In this document: piece by piece, positions 15,042 to 23,820 of the stretch
Numbering within the stretch: position 1 is the stretch's first letter
How the letters are laid out: the number at the start of each line of letters is the position of its first letter
NCBI RefSeq assembly: GCF_000416965.1
Contig: NZ_ATCL01000014.1
Location: 310,001 to 374,000 of the forward strand
Direction: 5' to 3'
Length of the DNA: 64,000 nucleotides
Origin: Exiguobacterium chiriqhucha RW-2
Lineage (GTDB): Bacteria > Bacillota > Bacilli > Exiguobacteriales > Exiguobacteriaceae
Made by a program: the position numbers and the translations under genes
Notes under the pieces: generated by a model
Databases searched by the model: none
Told to the model about the DNA's origin: nothing
Seen by the model: the letters and a program-made list of their open reading frames with translations, nothing else

Positions 15042-15088
15042 CTTTATCATGCTTTGCACATGAATATAAATTGATGGAGGAATTCACA

Positions 15089-16438
15089 ATGAATCGTAAA
15101 TCGAAAAAAATGTTTGCGTTGACGATGTCAGCACTGATGACAACTTCTTTTGCGCTCGCCGGCTGTTCGGGAGACGAGGCAGGCGCGGATGGAAAAGTTG
15201 AACTGACATTTATGTTCCGTGGAAATCCAGAAGAGTTAAAAGCCTATCAAGCGACGGTGAAACGTTTTGAAGAAGCCAATAAAGACGTGAAGGTGACGAT
15301 GGTCCAGACGGCGCCGGATCAGTACGATACGAAACTCAAATCGGCCATCGCAGGCCGCAAAATCCCGGACGTCTTCTTCTATAATCCTGCCCAAGTGAAA
15401 GCCTATGTAAACTCGGGGGTTCTACTCGATATCACTGAAGCGGTTGAAACTTCAGAAGACGTCAAGTTGGACGACATTTGGGAGAAGGGTGTCGACAAAT
15501 ATCGTTTCGATGGGAAGACGCTCGGAGAAGGCGCGATTTACGGGCTACCGAAAGACTTAGGTCCGTTCGCACTCGGCTACAACAAGACAATGTTCGAAGA
15601 TGCGGGCATCCCGCTTCCGGATAAAGACAAACCATATACATGGGACGAGTTCGTGGACGTGGCCAAACAGTTGACGAAAGACACGAACGGTGACGGGAAG
15701 ATGGATCAGTACGGCACTGGCTTCAACGTGAACTGGGCCCTTCAACCGTTCGTTTGGAGTAATGGAGCAGACTGGATCAATGAAGATGGTACGAAAGTGA
15801 CAATCGATGATCCGAAGTTCATCGAAGCGTTGCAATTCTTCGTCGATCAACAGTTGAAACATGGGATCACACCGTCAATCGGCGAAACACAGACGCTCGA
15901 CACGTACCAACGTTGGTTGAAAGGTCAGCTCGCCTTCTTCCCGGTCGGACCGTGGGATATGGCGGCATTTAAAGAACAGTTGAAATTCGAGTACGACTTA
16001 CTCCCATGGCCAGCTGGTTCTACCGGTAAAGCGTCGGGATGGGTTGGGTCGCTCGGGATTGGCGTTGGGTCGACGACGAAACATAAAGAGGAAGCGGCAG
16101 AGTTGGCCATGTACTTGTCTGCCGACCAAGAAGGGCAACAAGCGCTCGTAGACGCGCAAGTCCAATTGCCGAACAGTATGGAAATCGCAGACAACTGGGC
16201 GGCTGATACGTCAATCAAACCAGAAAACAAACAAGAGTTCCTTGATTTAATCAACGATTATGGCCGCGGCTTCCCGGCTGAGAAAACATACACGGCAGAA
16301 TGGTACGACGAGTTCTTCAAAAACATCCAGCCTGTCCTCGACGGTAAAACATCGGTCGAAGACTATGTGAAGACGGCGCAGCCGAAGATGCAGAAATTGC
16401 TCGATGCGGCGATCGAACAAGAGAAACAGGCGAACTGA
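15089..16438 (+). CDS. araN: Arabino-oligosaccharide ABC transporter, substrate-binding lipoprotein (AraN-like)
   Basis: A 449-residue family 1 extracellular solute-binding protein. The signal peptide ends in a lipobox L-A-G-C at about residue 22-25, so the mature protein is lipid-anchored. The body shows the CUT1 binding-protein pattern ([38 protein letters not shown]). The start at 15089 follows GGAGGA at seven bases. It heads an operon with two permeases; no ATPase is encoded, so a shared MsmX-type ATPase elsewhere is expected, as for AraNPQ of B. subtilis. Context (arabinanases, AraR) indicates arabinan oligomers as cargo. Expression should be controlled by AraR and CcpA. Confidence 0.88.
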   Translation: MNRKSKKMFALTMSALMTTSFALAGCSGDEAGADGKVELTFMFRGNPEELKAYQATVKRFEEANKDVKVTMVQTAPDQYDTKLKSAIAGRKIPDVFFYNPAQVKAYVNSGVLLDITEAVETSEDVKLDDIWEKGVDKYRFDGKTLGEGAIYGLPKDLGPFALGYNKTMFEDAGIPLPDKDKPYTWDEFVDVAKQLTKDTNGDGKMDQYGTGFNVNWALQPFVWSNGADWINEDGTKVTIDDPKFIEALQFFVDQQLKHGITPSIGETQTLDTYQRWLKGQLAFFPVGPWDMAAFKEQLKFEYDLLPWPAGSTGKASGWVGSLGIGVGSTTKHKEEAAELAMYLSADQEGQQALVDAQVQLPNSMEIADNWAADTSIKPENKQEFLDLINDYGRGFPAEKTYTAEWYDEFFKNIQPVLDGKTSVEDYVKTAQPKMQKLLDAAIEQEKQAN

Positions 16439-16506
16439 TCAGAGAGTCGAAACGGGGTGGCGATGTTCGCCACCCGCGTCTCTGACGTTGAAAGGATGGA
16501 AGAACA

Positions 16507-17403
16507 ATGAAAACAAAATCGATTTCAAAGTTATATCGAACTGAACAGCGGTACGCCTACTTGTTCGTTGCGGCACCGGTCATTGGGTTCTTTCTCTTCG
16601 CGTTCGTACCGTTGATGTATTCCGTTTACGGCGCCTTCACGAATTGGAACGGTCTCGGTCAAATGAAATTTATCGGGTTTGAGAACTTCGTTAACTTGTT
16701 CCAAGATGAATACTTTTATAAGTCGATGTACAACACGCTCTTCATGATGATTGGGATTCCGATCGGCATCGTCCTCGCGCTGCTGCTTGCCCTCGCGTTG
16801 AATCGAAAGATTTTTGGGACAGACACGTTCCGCGTGATTTACTACATTCCCGTCATCTCGTCGATTGCCGCCGTCTCGATTTTGTGGCAATGGGCGTACA
16901 ACGGGGACTATGGATTGGTCAACCAATTCTTGGCGTTGATCGGCATCGACGGGCCGAACTGGCTTCAAAATACCGATACCGTCAAACCGGCGCTCATTCT
17001 CATGGCGATTTGGAAAGGGCTTGGCTACACGATGCTCCTTTATTTGGCGGCGCTCCAAAGTGTCCCGAAATCATTTTATGAAGCAGCAAAACTCGATGGA
17101 GCCAACGCGTGGCAAAGCTTTTGGCACATCACGCTCCCGATGGTCAAACCGGTCACGTTCTTCATCATCGTGACGAACATCATCGGTGGGGCGCAAATCT
17201 TCACAGAAATCAACGTCATGACACCAACCGGGGGTCCGGAGTACTCGTCTGCCTCTGCGGTCTTCTACATTTGGCAAAAATCGTTCGGGAACTTCCAACT
17301 CGGTTACGCTTCGGCGATGGCGCTCGTCCTCGGGCTCTTCATTTTCATCGTCACTTTGCTCCAATTCCGGATGAATGAAAAATCATCGTTCGATCTTGAT
17401 TGA
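16507..17403 (+). CDS. araP: Arabino-oligosaccharide ABC transporter permease (AraP-like)
   Basis: A 298-residue six-helix CUT1 permease of the MalF class. The coupling motif E-A-A-K-L-D-G-A-N-A-W-Q-S-F-W-H-I-T-L-P (EAA loop) is intact at about residues 195-214, and the first half holds the usual A-Y-L-F-V-A-A-P entry helix. It forms a heterodimeric membrane channel with the AraQ-like protein encoded 30 bp downstream and receives cargo from the lipoprotein encoded upstream. AAAGGA precedes the start. Confidence 0.88.
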   Translation: MKTKSISKLYRTEQRYAYLFVAAPVIGFFLFAFVPLMYSVYGAFTNWNGLGQMKFIGFENFVNLFQDEYFYKSMYNTLFMMIGIPIGIVLALLLALALNRKIFGTDTFRVIYYIPVISSIAAVSILWQWAYNGDYGLVNQFLALIGIDGPNWLQNTDTVKPALILMAIWKGLGYTMLLYLAALQSVPKSFYEAAKLDGANAWQSFWHITLPMVKPVTFFIIVTNIIGGAQIFTEINVMTPTGGPEYSSASAVFYIWQKSFGNFQLGYASAMALVLGLFIFIVTLLQFRMNEKSSFDLD

Positions 17404-17433
17404 GCGATTCGCGTATAGGAAAGGAGAATGACC

Positions 17434-18318
17434 ATGCAATTAGCTCTCTCACGGAAAAAAGAGAACGTGGAAACGATGTCGGTGAAGAAGAAGGACCGGA
17501 TCACGGATTTCTTCATCTTTATCTTCCTGTCCATCGGAGCGGTCGTCATGATCGCGCCGCTGCTCTGGATGGTATCGACGTCGCTAAAGTCAAAAGAGGA
17601 TGTGTTCGCACTCCCGCCGGTATGGATTCCGACCGATATTTCGTTTAGCAAGTACACGGAAATTTGGAGCATGGGTCCGCTGTTGTCCGGGATATCGAAC
17701 AGTTTGATCGTCGCGTTATCCGTCACGATCGTCGGGACGTTCACGTCGAGCTTGGCGGCGTTCGCCTTCGCGAAGTTGAACTTCAGAGGCAAGAATAAAA
17801 TCTTCCTGCTCTTGTTCGCTTCCGTCATGATCCCATACCCGGTGCTCATGATTCCCCAGTTCATGATGTTCTCGAGCATCGGCTGGGTAGATACGCTGTT
17901 ACCGTTGATCGTACCGGGACTGTTCGGGAACATTTTCATGATTTTCTTCTTGCGCCAATTTTTGAACAGCATCCCGAACTCGATTATCGAGGCGGCCAAG
18001 ATTGATGGCTGCTCGTACTTCCAAATCTTCTACAAGATTATCTTCCCATTGATCAAACCGGCCGTGGCCGCGCAATTGATTCTTTGGTTCATGGCAATCT
18101 GGAACGACTATCTCGGACCGATTCTGTATTTGAACTCGCCGGAGAAACAGACGCTTCAACTTGTCATCGCGAACTTTAACGCATCGTATGCAATTCAAAG
18201 TGATTATCCGTTAATCATGGCCGCGTCCGTCGTGGCGTTACTCCCGATGTTAATCGTCTTCATGATCTTCCAAAAACAGATCATCGAGTCGATTGCAATT
18301 TCTGGTGTGAAGGGCTGA
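17434..18318 (+). CDS. araQ: Arabino-oligosaccharide ABC transporter permease (AraQ-like)
   Basis: A 294-residue MalG-class permease with six helices. It has a short cytoplasmic N-terminus, I-A-P-L-L-W-M-V-S-T-S-L-K, and the EAA loop E-A-A-K-I-D-G-C-S-Y-F-Q-I-F-Y-K-I-I-F-P at about residues 185-204. Of two ATGs six bases apart, 17434 is preferred because AAGGAG is seven bases upstream of it but only one or two bases from the first. It is the last importer gene; a strong terminator follows at 18332-18365, so the arabinanase genes after it depend on read-through or their own promoter. Confidence 0.88.
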   Translation: MQLALSRKKENVETMSVKKKDRITDFFIFIFLSIGAVVMIAPLLWMVSTSLKSKEDVFALPPVWIPTDISFSKYTEIWSMGPLLSGISNSLIVALSVTIVGTFTSSLAAFAFAKLNFRGKNKIFLLLFASVMIPYPVLMIPQFMMFSSIGWVDTLLPLIVPGLFGNIFMIFFLRQFLNSIPNSIIEAAKIDGCSYFQIFYKIIFPLIKPAVAAQLILWFMAIWNDYLGPILYLNSPEKQTLQLVIANFNASYAIQSDYPLIMAASVVALLPMLIVFMIFQKQIIESIAISGVKG

Positions 18319-18331
18319 GGTGTGACAGGAC

Positions 18332-18365
18332 AAAGGCACCCGTCTTTTTTAGGCGGGTGCCTTTT
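18332..18365 (+). terminator. Terminator after the importer genes
   Basis: Perfect 11-bp stem AAAGGCACCCG / CGGGTGCCTTT followed by T-run. Confidence 0.82.
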
Positions 18366-18386
18366 TGATGGAGAAAGGAGATTGAC

Positions 18387-19787
18387 ATGAAAAAAATGAT
18401 GGTCTGGATGGCGTTGCTCATCGTCGCGGTCGGAGGTGTTTTCTTCTGGCAGACGACGAGTGCATCAATCGATGAGTTGCCACTCCCGAAAGCGCCGTTT
18501 GATCAAAAAGTGGAAGATGTGACGCCAGACGTGCTCAACAAAGAGAGCGAGTGGACGACGAACTTCACGCATGACGGGGCAATCTTTAAAGATGGTGACA
18601 CGTACTACGTTTTCTCGACGGATTACATGGTGGGTAGTCCTCCGACGCCCGGCATTCAAATTCGTAAATCGACCGATCTCATTCACTGGGAGTTCGTCGG
18701 CCGTGTGTTCGATCAAGTGTCTGAAGAGGCGTTCGCTTGGGCCGGTGGGAATACGTTCTGGGCCCCGGCAATCACAAAAATTGGAGATCGGTTCCACCTG
18801 TACTATTCCGTATCAGGGGTCGGGAGCCGCACGTCGTACATCGGGCTAGCGACCGCGTCAACGATCGAAGGGCCTTGGGAAGACGAGGGTGCCGTCGTGA
18901 CGTCGAAAGACGGGGACGGGGGTGTCGCCAACGCGATTGACCCTCATGTGACGCAAGATGCGTCAGGCAAATGGTGGATGACGTATGGGTCGTACTTTGG
19001 GGGAATCCTTTTGACGGAGATTGACCCAGGCACCGGGAAGCGAGTGGACGAATCGTCAGAAGGAACGCTGCTCGCCAAACGGAAAGACATGTCGATGGGC
19101 ATCGAAGGACCGGAAATCTTATACAACGATGAGACAGGCTATTACTACTTGATGGTGTCGTATGGTTGGTTAGAAGATACGTACAACGTCCGAATCGGTC
19201 GCTCGAAGTCAATCGCGGGACCGTACGTCGACTCGCGTGGTCGAGACTTACGGGACGAATCGGATGAGTCATTTGATACGGGCGTGAAAATCGTGGGTCC
19301 GTATCGTTTCGAAGGAGATGACGGATACGTCGGGACCGGGCACTCGGCATTCTTACAAGACGGGACTGACACGTTCGTGTTGCATCAGGCGCGACCGAGT
19401 GAAGACATCTATTGGTCCCAGTTGCACGTCCGAAAAGTGTATTGGACGAAAGACGGTTGGCCGGTCGTCTCGCCCGAGCGCTATGCAGGCGAAGGAGACG
19501 TCGAGGTCGACGACGCCCATCTGGTCGGGGACTGGGACGTCATCACGTTCCCGCGATTCGACGATGGGCAGCAAGCCTCGAGCACGTTGACGTTGAAACG
19601 AGACGGGAAGCTCGAAAACGGGGACGGGTCTTGGCGATTGAACGGCTCGGTCCTCGAGGTCGAAGTCGGGCAAGAGACGTATGAGACGCAAGTCGGAGCG
19701 GCGTGGGACTGGGAGAATTGGAAACCGACGATCATCTTCACAGGTCTGAGCGAGGACGGCACCGCCGTATGGGGCAAAAAACGATAA
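18387..19787 (+). CDS. GH43 endo-alpha-1,5-L-arabinanase, exported or membrane-anchored
   Basis: A 466-residue glycoside hydrolase family 43 enzyme. An N-terminal hydrophobic segment (about residues 5-22, no lipobox) acts as signal or anchor. The five-bladed propeller carries the three GH43 acids: Asp 63 in T-H-D-G-A (base), Asp 185 in N-A-I-D-P-H (pKa modulator) and Glu 240 in G-I-E-G-P-E (acid). The last roughly 95 residues form the small beta-barrel C-terminal domain of AbnB/Abn2-type arabinanases, including A-W-D-W-E-N-W. It should cut arabinan outside the cell to oligomers for the upstream importer. GAAAGGAG precedes the start. A cytosolic paralogue follows 16 bp downstream. Confidence 0.86.
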   Translation: MKKMMVWMALLIVAVGGVFFWQTTSASIDELPLPKAPFDQKVEDVTPDVLNKESEWTTNFTHDGAIFKDGDTYYVFSTDYMVGSPPTPGIQIRKSTDLIHWEFVGRVFDQVSEEAFAWAGGNTFWAPAITKIGDRFHLYYSVSGVGSRTSYIGLATASTIEGPWEDEGAVVTSKDGDGGVANAIDPHVTQDASGKWWMTYGSYFGGILLTEIDPGTGKRVDESSEGTLLAKRKDMSMGIEGPEILYNDETGYYYLMVSYGWLEDTYNVRIGRSKSIAGPYVDSRGRDLRDESDESFDTGVKIVGPYRFEGDDGYVGTGHSAFLQDGTDTFVLHQARPSEDIYWSQLHVRKVYWTKDGWPVVSPERYAGEGDVEVDDAHLVGDWDVITFPRFDDGQQASSTLTLKRDGKLENGDGSWRLNGSVLEVEVGQETYETQVGAAWDWENWKPTIIFTGLSEDGTAVWGKKR

Positions 19788-19803
19788 AAGGAGAAACGGA
19801 AAC

Positions 19804-21114
19804 ATGCAAAAGCTGAACGGTCCGAAACGAGAAGAACGTTATGTGTTAGAACGATTGACGGACGAAACGATGTGGGGCACACACAACGCCCACGATCCGG
19901 CGTCAATCAAAGTCGGGGACTGGTATTACGTGTTCTCGACGGACGCCGCCCACGGACATCACATCAACGGCGGGATTCAAGTGCGTCGCTCACTTGACTT
20001 GATCCATTGGGAATACGTCGGCTTGGCGCTTGAAGAACTTCCGCACGAGGCTGTGGAATGGACGGGGGCGCCAGGGCTTTGGGCGCCGGAAGTCGTGTTC
20101 ATGGGTGGTCGCTATGTCATGTACTACGCGGCTTCACAATTTGGACAGACGCAGTCGTATATCGGTGTCGCCAGTGCGGAAACGATAGACGGGCCTTGGC
20201 AGGATCGCGGGCTCGTCGTGAAGAGCGAGGCTGGGACATCGGGGCCGAATGCGATCGATCCGAATATCACGTTCGATGCGCAAGGAGAACCGTGGCTCGT
20301 CTACGGCAGCTTCTTCGGTGGGCTGTATGTGTTCCCGGTCGATCCGGAAACGGGGAAGAAACGCCCGGGGAGTGAGGAGACGTTGATTGCGAAACGTCAC
20401 CAAAGCGTTGAAGGGGCAATCGAGGGACCGTATATCGTCTACCGGGAGGCGGATCGCCATTATTACTTGTTCGTCTCGTACGACTCCTTGTTCAAGGACT
20501 ATCACATCCGTGTGGCCCGCTCGACTTCGATCACCGGACCGTACGTCGATTTTGATGGGAACGTCATGACCGACCTCGAGATCGACCCGCAACAAGTCGG
20601 CATGAAGATTCTAGGGGGCTATCGGTTCGGGGCTGGGGAAGGTTGGGTTGGTCCTGGTCATAACTCCGTCTTGCAGGACGGCGACAAGGATTATCTCGTC
20701 CATCACGTCAGAGGTGAGCAAGACCCGCACTGGCATGAACTGCATATCCGGAAAATCATCTGGACGGAATCGGGCTGGCCGCTCGTGTCTCCGCAACGAT
20801 ATGCCGGGGAAGAGGAACGGCCCATCGAGATGGAAGAGCTCGTCGGGGAGTGGGAGTGGATCTACATGGACCGGACGAAACATGGCGTCCTGCCTTCGAA
20901 TAAGATTGAACTTCTAGCTGACGGGACGTTCGTGACAGAGGACGGCGAACGAGGGCGTTATGAGAAGCTGACGGATACGACCATCAAACTCTACGGTCCT
21001 GAAGGAATCACTTGGCATGTGTTACCGGGTTGGGACTGGGAGAATTGGCGAGAGACGCTCGTGTTCGCGGGACTGTCTGACCAAGGGCGAGTCTTTATTG
21101 GCAAACAACTATAA
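19804..21114 (+). CDS. GH43 arabinanase, intracellular paralogue
   Basis: A 436-residue GH43 enzyme with the same two-domain plan as its upstream neighbour but no signal peptide. The catalytic triad is visible as H-D-P-A-S (Asp 31), N-A-I-D-P-N and A-I-E-G-P-Y; the C-terminal barrel ends with P-G-W-D-W-E-N-W. Lacking a leader, it should process imported arabino-oligosaccharides in the cytoplasm, like the intracellular AbnB of Geobacillus. It follows the exported paralogue after 16 bp, and the two probably arose by duplication and differ in location rather than chemistry. The ribosome site AAAAGGAG is 12 bases upstream. Confidence 0.85.
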   Translation: MQKLNGPKREERYVLERLTDETMWGTHNAHDPASIKVGDWYYVFSTDAAHGHHINGGIQVRRSLDLIHWEYVGLALEELPHEAVEWTGAPGLWAPEVVFMGGRYVMYYAASQFGQTQSYIGVASAETIDGPWQDRGLVVKSEAGTSGPNAIDPNITFDAQGEPWLVYGSFFGGLYVFPVDPETGKKRPGSEETLIAKRHQSVEGAIEGPYIVYREADRHYYLFVSYDSLFKDYHIRVARSTSITGPYVDFDGNVMTDLEIDPQQVGMKILGGYRFGAGEGWVGPGHNSVLQDGDKDYLVHHVRGEQDPHWHELHIRKIIWTESGWPLVSPQRYAGEEERPIEMEELVGEWEWIYMDRTKHGVLPSNKIELLADGTFVTEDGERGRYEKLTDTTIKLYGPEGITWHVLPGWDWENWRETLVFAGLSDQGRVFIGKQL

Positions 21115-21208
21115 ATATCCGTACAACTTATCGCATTCTCTTTAAAGATGCGTGTCACAGTTTTTTCAGAACTAACGCAAAAATGTTCGAATAAAATACT
21201 GAAAACAG

Positions 21209-21236
21209 TTGATTAATTTAAAATAGTTGATACAAT
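21209..21236 (+). promoter_or_regulatory. Candidate SigA promoter of the araB operon
   Basis: TTGATT (21209-21214), 16-bp spacer, TACAAT (21231-21236), directly followed by an AraR box. Confidence 0.6.
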
Positions 21237-21244
21237 CAAGGTGT

Positions 21245-21262
21245 AAGTTATACGTACAACTT
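21245..21262. promoter_or_regulatory. AraR box of the araB operon
   Basis: AAGTT-A-TACGTA-C-AACTT, nearly perfect dyad around TACGTA, located at about +2 to +20 of the promoter. Related half sites (CCGTACAACTT near 21120, CTGTACGAA near 21281, GTTGTACGGAT near 21310) surround it. Confidence 0.72.
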
Positions 21263-21366
21263 GATTGTATCTTTTTGTTTTCTGTACGAATCAGGCACGG
21301 TATTTGAATAGTTGTACGGATGAAAAAGACAGGAGTGCCCACACACTTTATTTTTTTTCATCCTAT

Positions 21367-21380
21367 ATGTAAGCGCATTC
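21367..21380 (+). promoter_or_regulatory. cre site upstream of araB
   Basis: ATGTAAGCGCATTC fits the WTGNNANCGNWNNCA consensus except for the last base (followed by T). It lies in the leader just before the araB ribosome site. Confidence 0.6.
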
Positions 21381-21396
21381 TTTTGGAGGTAGGGTG

Positions 21397-23094
21397 ATGA
21401 ATATGGCCAACTATACAATCGGCGTCGACTACGGGACGCAATCAGGACGTGCGGTCCTCGTCGACGTAGCGACAGGTCGAGAAGTGGCGACCGCGGTCAA
21501 ACCGTACACACATGGCGTCATGGATGAATATTTACCGGACGGGGTGACCCGTCTCGAGCATGATTGGGCGCTCCAACATCCACAAGACTATTTAGAAGTG
21601 TTAGAACTCACCATCCCGGCCGTCGTCAAAGAGGCGGGGATCACGGCTGACCAAGTCGTAGGACTCGGTATCGATTTCACAGCCTGCACGATTTTACCGA
21701 TTGACGAACACTTGAACCCACTTTGTTTCCGCGAGGAACATCAGCAAAACCCGCACAGCTACGTGAAGCTTTGGAAGCATCACGCCGCGCAAGACGAGGC
21801 GGACGAGTTGAACCGCATCGCGGCCGAACGGGGCGAAGCTTTCTTGAAACGATACGGCGGGAAAATCTCATCGGAGTGGATGATCCCGAAAGTGTGGCAA
21901 ATCCTGAACGAAGCGCCGGCCATTTATGAAGAAGCGGACCAGATTCTAGAAGCGACGGATTGGGTCGTCTCCCAGATGACAGGTCGCGTCGTTCGGAACA
22001 GTTGCACAGCTGGATATAAAGCCATTTGGCATAAACAAGACGGTTACCCGTCGAACGAATTCTTTAAAGCGCTCGACCCGCGGCTAGAGAACGTCGTCGA
22101 AGAGAAACTCTCTCGCGACATCGCGCCAATCGGGTCCAAGGCGGGTGAACTGACGGAGGCGTTCGCCGCGCGAATCGGACTCCTTCCAGGCACGGCCGTC
22201 GCGGTCGCGAACGTCGACGCCCACGTGGCGGTACCGGCTGTCGGAATCGCCGAACCTGGCAAGATGCTGATGGTCATGGGCACATCGACGTGCCATATCT
22301 TGCTCGGTGAAGACGAACAGGTCGTCCCAGGCATGTGCGGTGTCGTCGAAGACGGCGTCATCCCAGGATTGATGGGCTATGAAGCTGGCCAATCGTGTGT
22401 CGGGGACCATTTTGAATGGTTCACCGAGACGTGTGTCCCAGGACATTACGTCGAAGAGGCCGCCTTGAAAGGTATCGGCATCCATCAGTTGTTGACGGAG
22501 AAAGCAGCCCGGCAACGTGTCGGGGAGAGCGGTCTCGTCGCCCTCGACTGGTGGAACGGGAACCGATCAACGCTCGTCGATACGAATTTGACGGGTGTCC
22601 TCCTCGGAGCGACATTGCTCACGAAACCAGAAGACATTTACCGGGCATTGATTGAAGCGACAGCGTATGGGACACGGACGATTGTAGAAGCGTTCCGGAA
22701 CAGCGGTGTCCCTGTGCATGAAGTATATGCAGCCGGCGGGATCGCCGAGAAGAACGCCCTCATGATGCAAATCTATGCGGACGTGTTGAACATGGAAATC
22801 AAAATCTCCGCCTCCTCGCAAACGCCTGCCCTCGGGTCGGCCATGTTCGGAGCGGTGGCGGCTGGTGCGGAGCGAGGCGGTTACGCCACAATCACGGAAG
22901 CGGCAGCGAAGATGGGCCGTGTCAAAGAAGAGACGTACAAGCCGATCACGGAAAACGTCGCGACGTATGATGCTTTGTTCGCCGAATACACGAAACTATA
23001 CGACTACTTCGGTCGCGGTGAAAACGATGTGATGAAACGCTTGAAAAAAATCAAAGCCGACGCGTCACGCGTGAAGGAGGAGCCGGTATGGTAA
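21397..23094 (+). CDS. araB: L-ribulokinase
   Basis: A 565-residue FGGY kinase. The N-terminal phosphate loop region [11 protein letters not shown] is characteristic of ribulokinases, as are C-I-S/T-like L-G-I-D-F-T-A-C-T, the M-G-T-S-T-C-H motif and A-A-G-G-I-A-E-K-N near the C-terminus. It phosphorylates L-ribulose to L-ribulose 5-phosphate. Three start codons lie close together (GTG 21394, ATG 21397, ATG 21403); GGAGG at 21385-21389 best fits 21397. It begins the araB-araD-araA run under the AraR box at 21245 and the cre at 21367, and overlaps araD by seven bases. Confidence 0.95.
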   Translation: MNMANYTIGVDYGTQSGRAVLVDVATGREVATAVKPYTHGVMDEYLPDGVTRLEHDWALQHPQDYLEVLELTIPAVVKEAGITADQVVGLGIDFTACTILPIDEHLNPLCFREEHQQNPHSYVKLWKHHAAQDEADELNRIAAERGEAFLKRYGGKISSEWMIPKVWQILNEAPAIYEEADQILEATDWVVSQMTGRVVRNSCTAGYKAIWHKQDGYPSNEFFKALDPRLENVVEEKLSRDIAPIGSKAGELTEAFAARIGLLPGTAVAVANVDAHVAVPAVGIAEPGKMLMVMGTSTCHILLGEDEQVVPGMCGVVEDGVIPGLMGYEAGQSCVGDHFEWFTETCVPGHYVEEAALKGIGIHQLLTEKAARQRVGESGLVALDWWNGNRSTLVDTNLTGVLLGATLLTKPEDIYRALIEATAYGTRTIVEAFRNSGVPVHEVYAAGGIAEKNALMMQIYADVLNMEIKISASSQTPALGSAMFGAVAAGAERGGYATITEAAAKMGRVKEETYKPITENVATYDALFAEYTKLYDYFGRGENDVMKRLKKIKADASRVKEEPVW

Positions 23095-23786
23095 GCCGTC
23101 ATTTGAAGGAAGCCGTGCTCGAAGCGAACTTGGCCCTCCCGCAACACGGCTTGGTCACATTCACGTGGGGCAACGTCAGCGGCATCGACCGTAACTCAGG
23201 ATTGGTCGTCATCAAGCCGAGCGGTGTCCCTTACGAACGATTGACCGTGGAAGACATGGTCGTCGTCGATTTGGAGGGTAACGTCGTCGAAGGCGAGCTT
23301 CGTCCCTCATCAGACACACCGACCCATCTCGCGCTCTACCGGTCTCTCCCAGAGATTGGCGGGGTCGTGCATACCCATTCGCCATGGGCGACGAGCTGGG
23401 CACAGGCGAAGCGGGCGATTCCGGCGTTCGGAACGACACACGCCGATTACTTTTATGGCGAGATTCCGTGCACTCGGGAATTGACAGACGAAGAGATCGC
23501 AACGGCGTATGAACTCGAGACCGGACACGTCATTTTAGAGACGCTCGACGAGTTAATGCTCGAAGCGGTCGCCGTACCCGGCGTGCTCGTGGCCAACCAC
23601 GCACCGTTCTGCTGGGGCAAAGACGCGAATGAGGCGGTCCACAATGCGGTCGTCCTCGAGGAAGTCGCGAAGATGGGACTTCACGCCTTGAACTTGAACC
23701 CTGGCCTGACACCGATTAAACAGAGCATCTTAGATAAACACTATTTGCGAAAACATGGGGCGAACGCATACTACGGCCAAAAATGA
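23088..23786 (+). CDS. araD: L-ribulose-5-phosphate 4-epimerase
   Basis: A 232-residue class II aldolase-family epimerase. The zinc ligands are visible in V-V-H-T-H-S-P-W (two His) and N-H-A-P-F (third His), and the phosphate-binding stretch is T-W-G-N-V-S-G-I-D. Length and sequence match AraD. It converts L-ribulose 5-phosphate to D-xylulose 5-phosphate, which enters the pentose phosphate pathway. The start overlaps the end of araB by seven bases and has AAGGAGG seven bases upstream. The gene order B-D-A is the reverse of the B. subtilis A-B-D order. Confidence 0.95.
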   Translation: MVSRHLKEAVLEANLALPQHGLVTFTWGNVSGIDRNSGLVVIKPSGVPYERLTVEDMVVVDLEGNVVEGELRPSSDTPTHLALYRSLPEIGGVVHTHSPWATSWAQAKRAIPAFGTTHADYFYGEIPCTRELTDEEIATAYELETGHVILETLDELMLEAVAVPGVLVANHAPFCWGKDANEAVHNAVVLEEVAKMGLHALNLNPGLTPIKQSILDKHYLRKHGANAYYGQK

Positions 23787-23820
23787 CCGGAACTTCGCCC
23801 TCACATTAGGGGGACTTTGG

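Larger units (their letters stand above)
14722..15088. other. Regulatory region between araR and the arabinan importer
   Basis: No gene. It carries an AraR-like box near araR (14757-14772), ATGTACGG-type half sites near 14800 and 14855, the importer promoter with a cre (14891-14943) and a perfect ATGTACGTACAT box (15030-15041). An open frame running through 14975-15088 into the lipoprotein gene has no ribosome site and is not coding. Confidence 0.7.

Noticed and set aside
14975-15088. N-terminal extension of the AraN-like lipoprotein
   Set aside because: It would place over 35 residues before the signal peptide, lacks a ribosome site and spans the AraR operator; GGAGGA at 15076 marks the start at 15089.
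23755-23820. Longer araA frame beginning within araD
   Set aside because: The family start M-x-x-A-K-x-Y-E-F-W lies at 23821 with its own ribosome site; the extension is araD sequence in another frame.
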